Below, one piece after another: positions 17,366 to 35,062 of a stretch of 64,000 nt of DNA. This stretch comes from Kumtagia sp963839725. Lineage in GTDB: Bacteria > Pseudomonadota > Alphaproteobacteria > Rhizobiales > Rhizobiaceae. The stretch spans positions 146,799-210,798 of the forward strand of contig CAWIWT010000033.1 of the NCBI GenBank assembly GCA_963839725.1, in the 5' to 3' direction. Under the pieces are notes generated by a model, which was not told the DNA's origin, ran no database searches, and worked only from the letters and a program-made list of their open reading frames with translations. Position 1 is the stretch's first letter; each line of letters starts with the position of its first letter. The position numbers and the translations under genes are program-made.

Positions 17366-17884
17366 GTGGAAAGAGCGGAAAAACGCGAACTCGTCACAGG
17401 CCTGAACGACGCCTTCAAGGGCGCTGGTTCAGTCGTCGTGGCCCACTATGCCGGTATCACCGTCGCGCAGATGAACGACCTTCGTGGGAAGATGCGTTCT
17501 GCCGGCGGCACCGTCAAAGTCGCGAAGAACCGCCTCGCCAAGATCGCTCTTCAGGGCACGGAGTCGGAAAGCATCATCGATCTGTTCAAGGGACAGACGC
17601 TGATCGCTTATTCGGCAGATCCGGTTGCGGCACCAAAGGTCGCGTCCGATTTCGCCAAGGGGAATGACAAGTTGATCATTCTCGGTGGCGCGATGGGCAA
17701 GACCGCGCTCAATGCTGATGGGGTGAAGGCTCTTGCCACACTCCCGTCGCTGGACGAGCTGCGCGCAAGGCTGGTTGGCATGATCGCCACGCCGGCAACC
17801 CGGATCGCCCAGGTCATCAATGCGCCAGCGGCTTCGGTCGCGCGCGTCATTGGCGCCTATGCCCGGAAGGACGAAGCGGCGTGA
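17366..17884 (+). CDS. rplJ: 50S ribosomal protein L10
   Basis: A 172-residue protein that carries the L7/L12 stalk. It starts with a GTG codon (17366) preceded by GGAGATAGGCA; the sequence ERAEKRELVTGLNDAFKGAG is the normal alphaproteobacterial N-terminus. The C-terminal helix that binds L7/L12 dimers (PAASVARVIGAYARK) is intact. It is followed by rplL. Confidence 0.97.
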   Translation: MERAEKRELVTGLNDAFKGAGSVVVAHYAGITVAQMNDLRGKMRSAGGTVKVAKNRLAKIALQGTESESIIDLFKGQTLIAYSADPVAAPKVASDFAKGNDKLIILGGAMGKTALNADGVKALATLPSLDELRARLVGMIATPATRIAQVINAPAASVARVIGAYARKDEAA

Positions 17885-17938
17885 GGCCGTTCCTCGCTAT
17901 CCTAAACACTTGTTCGAACTTTCAAAAAGGAACTGAAA

Positions 17939-18316
17939 ATGGCTGATCTCTCAAAGATCGTAGACGACCTTTCGAGCCTGACCGTCCTCGAGGCGGCTGA
18001 ACTCTCGAAGCTGCTGGAAGAGAAGTGGGGCGTGTCCGCTGCTGCTCCGGTTGCCGTTGCTGCCGCCGGCGGCGCCGCCGTTGCTGCCGCTCCGGCTGAA
18101 GAGAAGACCGAGTTCGACGTCATCCTCACGGAGGCCGGCGCTCAGAAGATCAACGTCATCAAGGAAGTGCGTGCGATCACCGGTCTCGGCCTCAAGGAAG
18201 CCAAGGACCTGGTCGAAGGCGCTCCGAAGCCGGTCAAGGAAGGCGCCAACAAGGCTGACGCCGACAAGATCAAGGCCCAGCTGGAGGCCGCAGGCGCCAA
18301 GGTTGAGTTGAAGTAA
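17939..18316 (+). CDS. rplL: 50S ribosomal protein L7/L12
   Basis: A 125-residue protein. The N-terminal dimerisation domain (LSKIVDDLSSLTVLEAAELS) is joined by an Ala/Pro hinge to the C-terminal factor-binding domain (EFDVILTEAG, KEVRAITGLGLKEAKDLVEG). A ribosome binding site (AAAGGA) precedes the ATG. Confidence 0.98.
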   Translation: MADLSKIVDDLSSLTVLEAAELSKLLEEKWGVSAAAPVAVAAAGGAAVAAAPAEEKTEFDVILTEAGAQKINVIKEVRAITGLGLKEAKDLVEGAPKPVKEGANKADADKIKAQLEAAGAKVELK

Positions 18317-18324
18317 TTGCGGAT

Positions 18325-18352
18325 GCCGGCGGGCGGAAACCCGTCCGCCGGC
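18325..18352 (+). promoter_or_regulatory. rplL-rpoB intergenic hairpin
   Basis: A 12-bp GC-rich stem (18325-18336 with 18341-18352, one G-T pair) around AAAC lies nine bases after the rplL stop and has no poly-T tail. In other bacteria an attenuator or RNase III site between rplL and rpoB sets the ratio of ribosomal protein to polymerase. This hairpin is the natural candidate here. Confidence 0.5.
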
Positions 18353-18510
18353 GCCCGTTCGTACGGGAGCGTTCGAAAACCTCTTTCCTGAGGGCCGGAA
18401 GCGGCTTTCAGGAAACGGGTTTTCACCCGTTTTAGGATTGGCCCGCATAGCCGGGTCAAAATATGCAAGGCGGTTCCGGCAGGTCCGCCCCAAGAGAGCA
18501 AGGAGCGACG

Positions 18511-22644
<4,134 letters not shown>

Positions 22645-22824
22645 ACGGCAAAAATGGCTTGGCCGCGGGGCAGGAGTTTCCGCGGCCAGCCGATTTGGAA
22701 CGGCAGCCCCACGGCTGAAGCAATTGTCCGATCGCGCTCATGTGGCGGTGTTCGAGCAGGTCGGAAAAGGGCTATTTCGCCCGACTGGATTTAACGGGAT
22801 CTCGGTCCCGAAAAGGAGAACGGC

Positions 22825-27021
<4,197 letters not shown>

Positions 27022-27043
27022 GGCGCACGACTATCGCAAAACA

Positions 27044-27075
27044 AAAAGGCCGCCGGGGCAACCCGGCGGCCTTTT
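27044..27075 (+). terminator. Intrinsic terminator after rpoC
   Basis: A perfect 14-bp stem (27044-27057 with 27062-27075) around a GCAA tetraloop. The stem ends in A/T pairs, giving a TTTT run on the 3' side. It ends the secE-rpoC region and faces the convergent transsulfuration operon, for which the A-run on the other side may also serve. Confidence 0.9.
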
Positions 27076-27133
27076 GCTTGCCATGTGAAATCCTTGTTGG
27101 CGGGATTTTTGGCAACAACCAAAAACCGGGCGA

Positions 27134-28327
27134 CTATGCAAGAGAACCCGGAAGGTTCACCCCCCTCAGCGCTTGCTCCAGATCGGCGATCAGGTCGTCG
27201 CCGTCCTCGATGCCGGCCGACAGCCGCACCAGCGAATCCGAAATGCCAAGCGTCGTGCGCTGTGCGGCGGGAATGCTGCCGTGGGTCATCAGGGCAGGGT
27301 GCTCGATAAGGCTTTCGACCCCGCCCAGGCTTTCGGCAAGCGTGAACAACTGCGTCCGCTCCAGAAAGCGCTTGGTCGCCGCCAGATCACGGTCGAGTTC
27401 GACGGAAATCATGCCACCGAAAGAATGCATCTGCCGCTTGGCGATGTCATGCTGCGGATGGCTCGCAAGCCCTGCGTAGATGACGCGGCGCACATCGGAT
27501 CGGTTCTCCAGCCATTTGGCGATCTTGATTCCATTGGCTGAATGACGCTCCATGCGCAGCGCCAGCGTCTTCAAGCCGCGCAGAGCCAGGAAGCTGTCAA
27601 ACGGCCCTGCAATCGCGCCGATGGCGTTCTGGAGGAACTTCAGCCGGTCGGCCAGATCCTTATTATCGCTAACCACCGCCACGCCGCCGACCATGTCAGA
27701 GTGGCCATTGAGGTACTTTGTGGTCGAATGCACGACGATGTCGATGCCAAACTCCAGCGGCCGCTGGATGTAAGGGCTGCAAAACGTATTGTCAGCGGCG
27801 GACAGGACGCCGTGGCGCTTGGCGATCGCCGCGATGCCTTCGAGATCGACGATCTTGAGCAGCGGATTGGTTGGCGTTTCGACCCAGAGCAGCTTGGTTT
27901 CGGGCCGTATCGCCGCTTCGACGGCGTTGAGGTCGGTGAAGTCGACAAAGCTAACCCGGAGCCCGGCGGAGCGTTTGCGCACGCGCTCCAGCAGACGGAA
28001 GGTGCCGCCATAAATATCGTCGGTGGCGACAATGTGCGCGCCGGAATCGAGCAGTTCGAAAACCGTCGAGATTGCCGCGAGGCCCGACGCAAAGGCGAAA
28101 GCCGCCGTGCCGCTCTCTAGGTCGGCCACGGCGCGCTCGAAGGCAAACCGCGTCGGGTTCTGGCTGCGGGCGTATTCGAAGCCCTTATGGACGCCTGGGC
28201 TCTGCTGGCCGTAGGTCGAGGTCGCGTAGATAGGCACCATCACCGCCCCGGTCGTCGGGTCGTGGCTCTGCCCGCCATGGATAGTCCGGGTTGAGAAGGC
28301 CAGACGGTTCTTGGGTGATATGCTCAT
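27134..28327 (-). CDS. Cystathionine gamma-lyase/gamma-synthase-type PLP enzyme
   Basis: A 397-residue Cys/Met-metabolism PLP enzyme. It has STRTIHGGQSHDPTTGAV at the N-terminus, the YARSQNPTR cofactor segment, SGLAAIST, the PLP lysine in HSTTKYLNGHSD and SLGGVESLIEHPALMTH near the end. The family includes gamma-synthase, gamma-lyase, beta-lyase and methionine gamma-lyase, which cannot be told apart safely by eye. Its ATG overlaps the stop of a cystathionine beta-synthase gene by four bases, which favours the gamma-lyase role in homocysteine-to-cysteine conversion. Confidence 0.85.
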   Translation of the reverse strand: MSISPKNRLAFSTRTIHGGQSHDPTTGAVMVPIYATSTYGQQSPGVHKGFEYARSQNPTRFAFERAVADLESGTAAFAFASGLAAISTVFELLDSGAHIVATDDIYGGTFRLLERVRKRSAGLRVSFVDFTDLNAVEAAIRPETKLLWVETPTNPLLKIVDLEGIAAIAKRHGVLSAADNTFCSPYIQRPLEFGIDIVVHSTTKYLNGHSDMVGGVAVVSDNKDLADRLKFLQNAIGAIAGPFDSFLALRGLKTLALRMERHSANGIKIAKWLENRSDVRRVIYAGLASHPQHDIAKRQMHSFGGMISVELDRDLAATKRFLERTQLFTLAESLGGVESLIEHPALMTHGSIPAAQRTTLGISDSLVRLSAGIEDGDDLIADLEQALRGVNLPGSLA

Positions 28328-29739
28328 CGATTGCGCCTCAGATGATTGATCAGGTCTACGCGCGTTATCAGACCGATGAACTCATCGCCATCGAAGACTA
28401 TCGCAACTTCGTTGCGTTCGAATACCGGTAGCAGCGCTTCCAAGGTCTGGTTGGCCTGCAGCGTGTGCAGGTCGGCGGTCATGGCGGAACGCACCGGTGC
28501 GTTGAAGCGGTCCCAACGCCCGTCGTAAGATCCTTCGAGCACCGCGAGGATATCGCTTTCGTCGATGATGCCGATCAGCTTTCCTTCCTCCAGGACCGGC
28601 AACTGCGAGACGTCGCCACGCCGCATGCGGCCGTAGGCGGTCAGCAGATTATCTTCCGGCCCGACGAAAACCGTGCCGCCCTCGCGGTGCGAACGCGCAA
28701 CGATGTCGCTTAAGTCGCCATGCTGTTGGCGTTCGGACAAGCCTTGTTCGGCCAGCCAGAAGTCGTCAAAGACCTTCGAGAGGTATTTGTTGCCGCTGTC
28801 GCAGACGAAGGTGACGACACGCTTCGGCGTGGTCTGTTCGCGGCAATAGCGCAAGGCGGCGGCAAGCAGCGTGCCGGAGGACGAACCGGCCAGGATGCCC
28901 TCGCGGGACAGAAGATCGCGGACGGCGAGCATACTGTGCTTGTCGGTGACCGAGTAGGCTTTCTTGACGAAGGACAGGTCGGCGTTGGCCGGGATGAAAT
29001 CCTCGCCGATTCCCTCCACCGTCCAGCTACCGGCCTCGCCGAGCACGCCAGTCCTAATGTAGGGCGCCAGCACCGAACCGACTGGATCAGCAAGCACCAT
29101 TTCCGTCTTGGGCGAGACACTGGCGAAGAAGCGCCCAAGGCCGGTCAGCGTGCCGCCGGAGCCGACGCCAACCACCACGGCATCGACATTCTCGCCAAGC
29201 TGGCTCCAGATTTCGGGGCCAGTAGTGGTTTCATGGGCTTGTGGGTTGGCCGGATTGGCGAACTGGTTGACGTAGAAAGCGCCGGGCGTTTCGGCTGCGA
29301 TCCTTTCGGCCATATCTTGATAGTATTCGGCGTGTCCCTTGCCGACATCTGAGCGGGTTAGGCGCACTTCCGCGCCGAGTGCACGCAGGTGCTGGATCTT
29401 CTCGCGCGACATTTTGTCGGGCACGACAAGTACGATGCGGTAGCCTTTCGGAATGCCCACCTGCGCGAGGCCAAGACCCGTATTGCCTGCGGTTGCTTCG
29501 ACAATCGTGCCGCCAGGCGCTAGGCGGCCATTGCGCTCGGCATCGGCGATCATCGACAATGCGATGCGGTCCTTGATTGATCCGCCGGGGTTCTGGCTTT
29601 CCAGCTTGATGAACAGCCGGCACTTTCCGGTGTCGAATTTGGTCAGCTCGACGACCGGCGTCTCGCCGATAAGGCTCAGAACTGAAGGGTAGGGCGGGCG
29701 AAGTCGCCTACCTGTCCGTGTTGCTGGCTGGATGTTCAT
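28324..29739 (-). CDS. Cystathionine beta-synthase with C-terminal CBS-domain pair
   Basis: A 471-residue protein. The PLP lysine is in NPGGSIKDRIAL, the substrate loop in EATAGNTGLGLAQ and the phosphate-binding loop in GVGSGGTLTGLG. This is followed by two CBS modules (QLPVLEEGKLIGIIDESD and EALLPVFERNEVAIVFDGDE). It would condense serine with homocysteine to cystathionine. I chose the ATG at 29739, with ribosome binding site GGGAGG, instead of one 48 bases upstream. Its stop overlaps the downstream PLP gene (ATGA), forming a two-gene reverse-transsulfuration operon. Confidence 0.88.
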   Translation of the reverse strand: MNIQPATRTGRRLRPPYPSVLSLIGETPVVELTKFDTGKCRLFIKLESQNPGGSIKDRIALSMIADAERNGRLAPGGTIVEATAGNTGLGLAQVGIPKGYRIVLVVPDKMSREKIQHLRALGAEVRLTRSDVGKGHAEYYQDMAERIAAETPGAFYVNQFANPANPQAHETTTGPEIWSQLGENVDAVVVGVGSGGTLTGLGRFFASVSPKTEMVLADPVGSVLAPYIRTGVLGEAGSWTVEGIGEDFIPANADLSFVKKAYSVTDKHSMLAVRDLLSREGILAGSSSGTLLAAALRYCREQTTPKRVVTFVCDSGNKYLSKVFDDFWLAEQGLSERQQHGDLSDIVARSHREGGTVFVGPEDNLLTAYGRMRRGDVSQLPVLEEGKLIGIIDESDILAVLEGSYDGRWDRFNAPVRSAMTADLHTLQANQTLEALLPVFERNEVAIVFDGDEFIGLITRVDLINHLRRNR

Positions 29740-30159
29740 CGTTTCCTCCCGGCTGCACAGTCGCCGTATGATATCATTGGTCTGCAAGAACGTGCGGTTG
29801 ACAGGACGGTTGCGTGGTCTCGTAGAGCCGCTCTCTTCTCACGGCAGCGTATCGCCAATGAAGCAAAAGCGCGCCATTTACAGCGCGATTTCCGGAATCA
29901 TTTTCTTCTAACGCCAGGATGGCGAGGCATTCGGGAAAGATAGTGCTCAAATTTCTCATGTCTGGGACAACCTTTTCCGGACTTGCGCGTTACGAGTGAC
30001 GCGGCAGACCGACATACAGCGGTCGCCATAAAGAAGGAGAGGCGCGAAAACGGATTCTCATTCTTCAGGGTTTGCGGAAAACTGTTTCTCGAATTTGTGA
30101 ACAAATCGGAATCGACAAAGTCTACAAAATAGCTAGACTAAAGAAAAGAGGAGGTCGTG
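29740..30159. other. Intergenic stretch between divergent genes
   Basis: No supported gene. It should contain the promoter of the leftward transsulfuration operon and that of the small rightward gene at 30160. Confidence 0.4.
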
Positions 30160-30312
30160 ATGGTTGACATTTCTCATCTGCCAGGCAATCGCCAAAACCC
30201 GCGTACCGCACCTGCCAGCGCTCACACCAGCTTGGCTTCGCTTGCGGCGCATCTCGTTTTTGCCGCTGCCATTGTTTTTGCTGCCGCCATTGTGTTCGGC
30301 CTCTTGAACTGA
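30160..30312 (+). CDS. Small membrane protein of unknown function (50 aa)
   Basis: A short gene with a very good ribosome binding site (GAGGAGGTCGTG before ATG). The predicted product has a polar N-terminus (VDISHLPGNRQNPRTAPASA) and a C-terminal membrane helix rich in Ala/Val/Ile/Phe (HLVFAAAIVFAAAIVFGLL) ending in Asn, with an internal repeat of FAAAIVF. It is a single-pass small membrane protein by appearance. No family was recognised and it stands alone. Confidence 0.55.
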   Translation: MVDISHLPGNRQNPRTAPASAHTSLASLAAHLVFAAAIVFAAAIVFGLLN

Positions 30313-30475
30313 GCGCCTCAGAGCGCCGGCTTTTCCAAGCCCAACAAAACAAAATCCAGGAGCGAGATTACGCGTCTTTGCGTGCCGAAAGCCTCGAGGC
30401 GATCGCATGCCTTACCGGTGCAACCGGAGTGATAGGACAGACAGGTGTCGTCATGGCCTCTCCTGATTGTGGCCT

Positions 30476-30577
30476 CTACAGCGCCGCGCGTCCTTTCGGA
30501 CACGCAAAGGACGCTGTATCTCTTAGAACTGGCGCATCGTGCTTTCCGAAAATCGATTCCGATTTTCGGGCCGATGC
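30476..30577. repeat. RIME-type rhizobial intergenic repeat, copy 1
   Basis: Two palindromes in tandem: TACAGCG...CGCTGTA (30477-30518) enclosing gcgcgTCCtttcGGAcacgc, then cttTCCGAAAATCGattcCGATTTTCGG (30544-30569). A closely similar copy is at 46288-46387. The layout and core sequence fit the RIME1 family known in rhizobia. Confidence 0.75.
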
Positions 30578-30641
30578 GGTAGGCCGCGTTTGGGCGGAAA
30601 TCCACTTATGACTTTTCGCCCGCCGACGCCGGCTTTCACGC

Positions 30642-31229
30642 CTAAAATTGCAGAAGAGATTCCACAAAATTGAGAATCCGCGCAGAAACCATATCAACCG
30701 GAATCGAAGCGTCGGCGTGTAGCAACAAGCCAGTCCTACTGTAGTATTCGACGAGCGGGAAGGCCTGTTTGCGATCTGCCTTGAGGCGGACTGTCAAGGT
30801 CCCCGGATCGTCGTCGTCAAGGACCTCTTCAGCGCGCGCGGCTGCGGCCGCTTCCTGCGCCTGATCAGCGAAAACCGCTTTGTCCGTTTTGAGCTCGACA
30901 ACTGCGTCAAGACGCATTCCTAAATCTGACAGTATGTGATCGAAAATGACCGCCTGATCCACTGTTCGTGGAAATCCATCCAATATGAAACCGTCCTGAG
31001 CCTTCGGGCCAGCGACCTGATTGCAGACGATCTCGGCGATGATCCGGTCGGGGATGTCGCCGCCAGCTCCCGCCGTCCCATGAACTGCCGATGCAGGGAC
31101 CGAACCGCAGTTGACTGCGGCGCGCAGCAGATCACCAGCTGAAATGTGCATGATCGAAAAGCGCTCCGCGAGACGTGACGCCAGAGTATCTGTGTCCGAG
31201 TCTGGCGCGCCTAGAATGATCAGCCTCAT
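30642..31229 (-). CDS. Adenylate-kinase-like protein with degenerate P-loop
   Basis: A 195-residue protein aligned along its length with adenylate kinase: MRLIILGAP at the N-terminus, HISAGDLLRAAV (AMP site), QDGFILDGFPRTVDQA and RKQAFPLVEYYSRTGLL. The ATP-binding P-loop, normally GxPGxGKGT, reads GAPDSDTDT, so the glycines and the essential lysine are gone. The arginine-rich DD-x-R region is altered too (VLDDDDPGTLTVRL). It is probably not a working kinase, or it has a changed role. A housekeeping adk would normally lie with the ribosomal protein genes, not here. The start at 31229 fits the family. Confidence 0.75.
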   Translation of the reverse strand: MRLIILGAPDSDTDTLASRLAERFSIMHISAGDLLRAAVNCGSVPASAVHGTAGAGGDIPDRIIAEIVCNQVAGPKAQDGFILDGFPRTVDQAVIFDHILSDLGMRLDAVVELKTDKAVFADQAQEAAAAARAEEVLDDDDPGTLTVRLKADRKQAFPLVEYYSRTGLLLHADASIPVDMVSARILNFVESLLQF

Positions 31230-31302
31230 AGAGAGATATCTCCTCTTTTCTTGCTCGATTCGTGGTCGGCCGGGCAATGCCGTCGCGCGTCAGCCAGCGA
31301 TG

Positions 31303-32112
31303 TCAGGCCTGATTGGTCTGTTCGCTTGTTTGAGAGGTCGCTACGGATCGCGTGCGTCCATCGCTGGCCGCGCCCGCCACCTCCGGTCCGTATTGATTGT
31401 GCAAGTGGACCGGCTTGGCCTTTCGGCGATGCATCATGTTGACGGCTTCGATCGCCATCGAGAAAATCATGGCCGAATAGACATAGCCTTTGGGAACATG
31501 GACGCCAAAGCCATCGGCGACCAATGTCATGCCGATCATGATGAGGAAGCCGAGCGCCAGCATCTTCACAGTGGGATGCCGATCGACAAATCTTCCAACC
31601 GGTCCGGCAGCCGCGATCAGGACCACCATCGACGCGATCACCGCGACAGCCATTACCCAGATCTCATTGGCCATGCCGACCGCCGTTACGATCGAATCAA
31701 TGGAAAACACGAGGTTGATCAGAGCGATCTGCGACACGACGGCTGTGAAGCTCGCCCGCACGGTAGCGCTGACGTGGCCCTCTTCGCCTTCGAGGCTTGC
31801 ATGGATTTCCTGGGTCGCCTTGTAGATGAGGAACACGCCGCCAATCGCAAGGATGATGTCCTTCCCCGAAAACCCGTGGCCGAAGAGTTCGAACAAAGGC
31901 TCGGTCAAACCGATGATCCATCCGATAAACAGCAGCAATATCAGCCGCGGAGCCAGGGCCATGGCCATTCCGAGAAACCGCGCTTTCGCCTGCAGGTCAG
32001 GAGCAAGTTTGCCGACCAGAACCGAGATGACGACCAGGTTGTCCACACTCAGCACGATCTCGAGTGCCGTCAGCGTCAGCAGACTGAGCCAGACTTGCGG
32101 ATCGGTCATCAT
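31303..32112 (-). CDS. TerC-family integral membrane protein
   Basis: A 269-residue protein with seven to eight hydrophobic helices. Conserved acidic signatures of TerC are ALEIVLSVDNLVVISVLVGK early and ALINLVFSIDSIVTAVGMAN in the middle. Family members are linked to tellurite resistance and, in some bacteria, to manganese export that metallates exported enzymes. The start at 32112 is preceded by AAGAAAGG. A charged, His-containing tail follows the last helix (MMHRRKAKPVHLHNQ). It is separated from the adenylate-kinase-like gene by ~70 bases. Confidence 0.85.
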   Translation of the reverse strand: MMTDPQVWLSLLTLTALEIVLSVDNLVVISVLVGKLAPDLQAKARFLGMAMALAPRLILLLFIGWIIGLTEPLFELFGHGFSGKDIILAIGGVFLIYKATQEIHASLEGEEGHVSATVRASFTAVVSQIALINLVFSIDSIVTAVGMANEIWVMAVAVIASMVVLIAAAGPVGRFVDRHPTVKMLALGFLIMIGMTLVADGFGVHVPKGYVYSAMIFSMAIEAVNMMHRRKAKPVHLHNQYGPEVAGAASDGRTRSVATSQTSEQTNQA

Positions 32113-32254
32113 TGTTGCCTTTCTTGTAGCTTTTGGTGGCACCCGGCCCTGGGCTTGCGTGAATGAAAGACGATTGCTTTGCCGCACACAACCCGGACCG
32201 CACCTGAGGAATCCTCAGGTGCGGTCGTTTGCTCGTCTGAGCGTTGGGGGTGAC

Positions 32255-33898
32255 CTACTCTCCCGGCGCTACCGCCGGAAGGTGAGCGTGCGCGGCGTCG
32301 AGATGGTGGGTGCGTGGCGCTGGAACGACATGCGTTTCGTGGCTCGTTATGGCCGCCAGCGGTTCTGCGCGAAGCTGTTTCAGCAGCCCCAGAGTCAGGA
32401 TTAACATGACGATCATGAACGGCGCGGACATCACGACCATCGTCTGCTGCAGTGCGGTCAGGCCACCGGCCAGCAACAGCATCGCAGCAGCAACAGCGGC
32501 GGTAACACCCCAGAATGCCGTGATCAGGCGCGGCGGGTTTGCCGAACCACGCGAGCAGAGGATGCCCATGACGACGGCGCCGGCGTCGGCGCCGCTGACG
32601 AACCACAGCACGACGAGCACCATCACGGCAGTGCTGACAATGCCGGCCAATGGGAACTGGTCGAGCAGCGCGAAGAGCGCGGAGGCTTGGCTGGCTTCGA
32701 CCGCTTCGACGATTCCGATGCCTTCGGTCAGCGCAAGATTGATCGCGGTTCCGCCAAAGATCACGAACCAGATCATGCTGACCGCCGCCGGCAGAAGCAG
32801 CACACCCAGCACAAACTCGCGAATGGTCCGTCCCTTGGAGATGCGGGCGATGAACGTGCCGACGAAGGGAGCCCACGAGATCCACCACGCCCAGTAGAAG
32901 ACAGTCCAGCTCTGCACCCACTGGTCCTGGCTGTACGTGCCGGTGCGGAACATCATCGGCCAGAAATTGTAGACGTAGAGCCCAACGTCTTCGATCAAGC
33001 TGCTGAAGATATAGCGGGTCGGGCCGACAGCGACGACGTAGAGCGCAATTGCTACCGCGACCAGCATGCTCAAATTGGCCAGGAACTGCACTCCCTTCCC
33101 GACACCCGTGGTGGCGGAAAGCACGAACATCACCGTGACGATCGCGATGAAGATCATTTGCACGGTGGTGGAGTTCGGAATGCCCCAGACGAATTCCATC
33201 GCGCCGTTGACCTGCAGCGCGCCCATCCCCAGCGAGGGGATCAGTCCGAACAGCGTCGCAAGGATCGCGGTGGCATCGAGCGACTTACCAAGCCAGCCAT
33301 CGACGCGATCGCCGAGGATCGGACGACATGCGGTGCTTACCAGATTGCGCCCGCCGTGCCGGTAGCCGAAATAAGCCAATGCCAAGCCGGCGATAGCGTA
33401 GATCGCCCAGCCGGTGATGCCCCAGTGCAGGAAAGTGTACTGCATGGCGACCCGGGCGGCCTCTTCGGTCTTGGCGCCAGCCAATCCGGGAGGTGGTGCC
33501 GCGAAGTGCGAGATCGGCTCGGCGACGCCGTAGAACAGCAGCCCGATCCCCATCCCGGCCGCAAACATCATCGAGATCCAGGAGATGGTACTGAATTCGG
33601 GCCTGTCGTCGTCCTTGCCCAGTCGAACGCGACCGTAGCGACTGAACACCAGGAAGATGCAGATACCGATGAAGCCGTTTACGGCCATTACATATACCCA
33701 ACCGATGTCACCGATGAGGAAGCTCATGATTGCGCTGGTGACGGCGGCCAGGCTCTCGTTCGAGACCATCCCCCATACCAGGAAAATCACTGTGATCGCC
33801 GCAGCCGGAATGAATACGGCCAGGTCAACTCTCTCCCATAGGCCGCCCTGCGTCTCATCGACAGCGACGTCTGGGCCGGTCTTGTCCACATTGTCCAT
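32255..33898 (-). CDS. BCCT-family betaine/choline/carnitine transporter
   Basis: A 547-residue protein with about twelve membrane helices. The BCCT signature GMGIGLLFYGVAEP is present, as is the tryptophan-rich substrate segment (FYWAWWISWAPFVGTFIARI) followed by SKGRTIREFVLGVL. Family members import quaternary ammonium compounds with Na+ or H+. The C-terminal tail is short and His-rich. It begins 12 bases after the ProX-like gene upstream, so the two are likely one operon for osmoprotectant or betaine uptake. Confidence 0.92.
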   Translation of the reverse strand: MDNVDKTGPDVAVDETQGGLWERVDLAVFIPAAAITVIFLVWGMVSNESLAAVTSAIMSFLIGDIGWVYVMAVNGFIGICIFLVFSRYGRVRLGKDDDRPEFSTISWISMMFAAGMGIGLLFYGVAEPISHFAAPPPGLAGAKTEEAARVAMQYTFLHWGITGWAIYAIAGLALAYFGYRHGGRNLVSTACRPILGDRVDGWLGKSLDATAILATLFGLIPSLGMGALQVNGAMEFVWGIPNSTTVQMIFIAIVTVMFVLSATTGVGKGVQFLANLSMLVAVAIALYVVAVGPTRYIFSSLIEDVGLYVYNFWPMMFRTGTYSQDQWVQSWTVFYWAWWISWAPFVGTFIARISKGRTIREFVLGVLLLPAAVSMIWFVIFGGTAINLALTEGIGIVEAVEASQASALFALLDQFPLAGIVSTAVMVLVVLWFVSGADAGAVVMGILCSRGSANPPRLITAFWGVTAAVAAAMLLLAGGLTALQQTMVVMSAPFMIVMLILTLGLLKQLRAEPLAAITSHETHVVPAPRTHHLDAAHAHLPAVAPGE

Positions 33899-33910
33899 TG
33901 TTGAACCCTC

Positions 33911-35062
33911 CTAATTGCTGGCCGTTGCCGAACGCGCTTCGCCGAGCCAACGGTCGACTTCGGCCTTGTTTGCCTCGATCCACTGCTTGGCGTGCTTCTC
34001 GATGTCTGCTGCAGTGTTTTCGCCGCGTCGCATCTTCAGGTTCTGGTCGAATATGTCCCGAGGATTGATCTGAACGAGTTCGAACAGACGGTTCGCGGTC
34101 GGATTCTGCTTCAGGAACTCCTTGTTGGCGACGATCCGGATGCTGCTGGGAACGAAGCCGGTTTCGCAAGGGTCGCTCGTGCAACCCTCTATGCCGGCAA
34201 CCTTCGTGTTGACGCCAGGCGGGCTAGGCGCCTGCAGCCAGGTCACGTCCTTGCCGGGAACCAGCTCGGCGATCATGTAGCTGGGGGTCCAGGTGACGTA
34301 GAGGGCAGGCTGGCCCTGCTTGACCCGGCCGACGACGTCGTCGAACAAGGTCGCGTACTCGCCTTGGACCTGCTCGGCCAGCCAGCCCTGAGCCGCTATC
34401 TGGTCATTGACGGACTTGGCGCACACCCAACCCTGACTGCAGCCAATGATATCCGCCTTGCCGTTGCTGTCGCGATCGAAGAGCGCGGCGATTTCAGGGC
34501 GCTTCAAGTCGTTCATTGAGACTATGCCGTGCTGGTCGGCGGTTGGCTTGTCGACCAGGTAACCGAGCAGGGCGCCGTCAGGGACGATGTTTCCGACAGG
34601 ACCGGCCAAGTCGCCGACGATGCCCCGAGCCGGCAGCGCGGTCTCGAGCTTGGCGTCGTGCAACGGAAACCAACCGTTTGCCCAGAAGTCGACCAGCCGA
34701 GACGCCACGGCCGGATAGAATACGTCGGGACCCATTTCGCGTTCGGCAGGTGAGCTTACGTCATAGCCAAGTTCGCGCAGCAAGGCCGAGACTATCTCAG
34801 CCTCGAAATATCCAGTGTCCCAGTTCGCTCGGGCCGCGGTGACGCGCAAACCAGTGTCTGGCTTGGCCTCGCCTTCGGTATGAGCCTTTGACTTCTGTTC
34901 CTCCTTGGTGCAGCCGGCGATCACTACCGGCAAAAGCAAGGACAAGACCAAAGCGTAAGGAAGCGCGAACCACCTTCTGCCAGGCTGAACACCCGCCCTG
35001 TCTCTCCGTGGCACCAATAAGGTACTATCATCGACTTGAAGCAGTCTGCTCATGGTCGACAT
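33911..35062 (-). CDS. ProX-like glycine betaine/proline-betaine-binding lipoprotein
   Basis: A 383-residue binding protein of the OpuAC/ProX family. A lipobox (LLPVVIAGC) after the N-terminal helix predicts membrane anchoring. Aromatic residues suited to trimethylammonium binding are visible (RANWDTGYFEAEIV, LVDFWANGWFPLH, TWTPSYMIAEL). No ABC ATPase or permease gene is adjacent; instead a BCCT carrier follows directly. The binding protein may serve a transporter encoded elsewhere. Start at 35062 with GGAGG upstream. Confidence 0.85.
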   Translation of the reverse strand: MSTMSRLLQVDDSTLLVPRRDRAGVQPGRRWFALPYALVLSLLLPVVIAGCTKEEQKSKAHTEGEAKPDTGLRVTAARANWDTGYFEAEIVSALLRELGYDVSSPAEREMGPDVFYPAVASRLVDFWANGWFPLHDAKLETALPARGIVGDLAGPVGNIVPDGALLGYLVDKPTADQHGIVSMNDLKRPEIAALFDRDSNGKADIIGCSQGWVCAKSVNDQIAAQGWLAEQVQGEYATLFDDVVGRVKQGQPALYVTWTPSYMIAELVPGKDVTWLQAPSPPGVNTKVAGIEGCTSDPCETGFVPSSIRIVANKEFLKQNPTANRLFELVQINPRDIFDQNLKMRRGENTAADIEKHAKQWIEANKAEVDRWLGEARSATASN

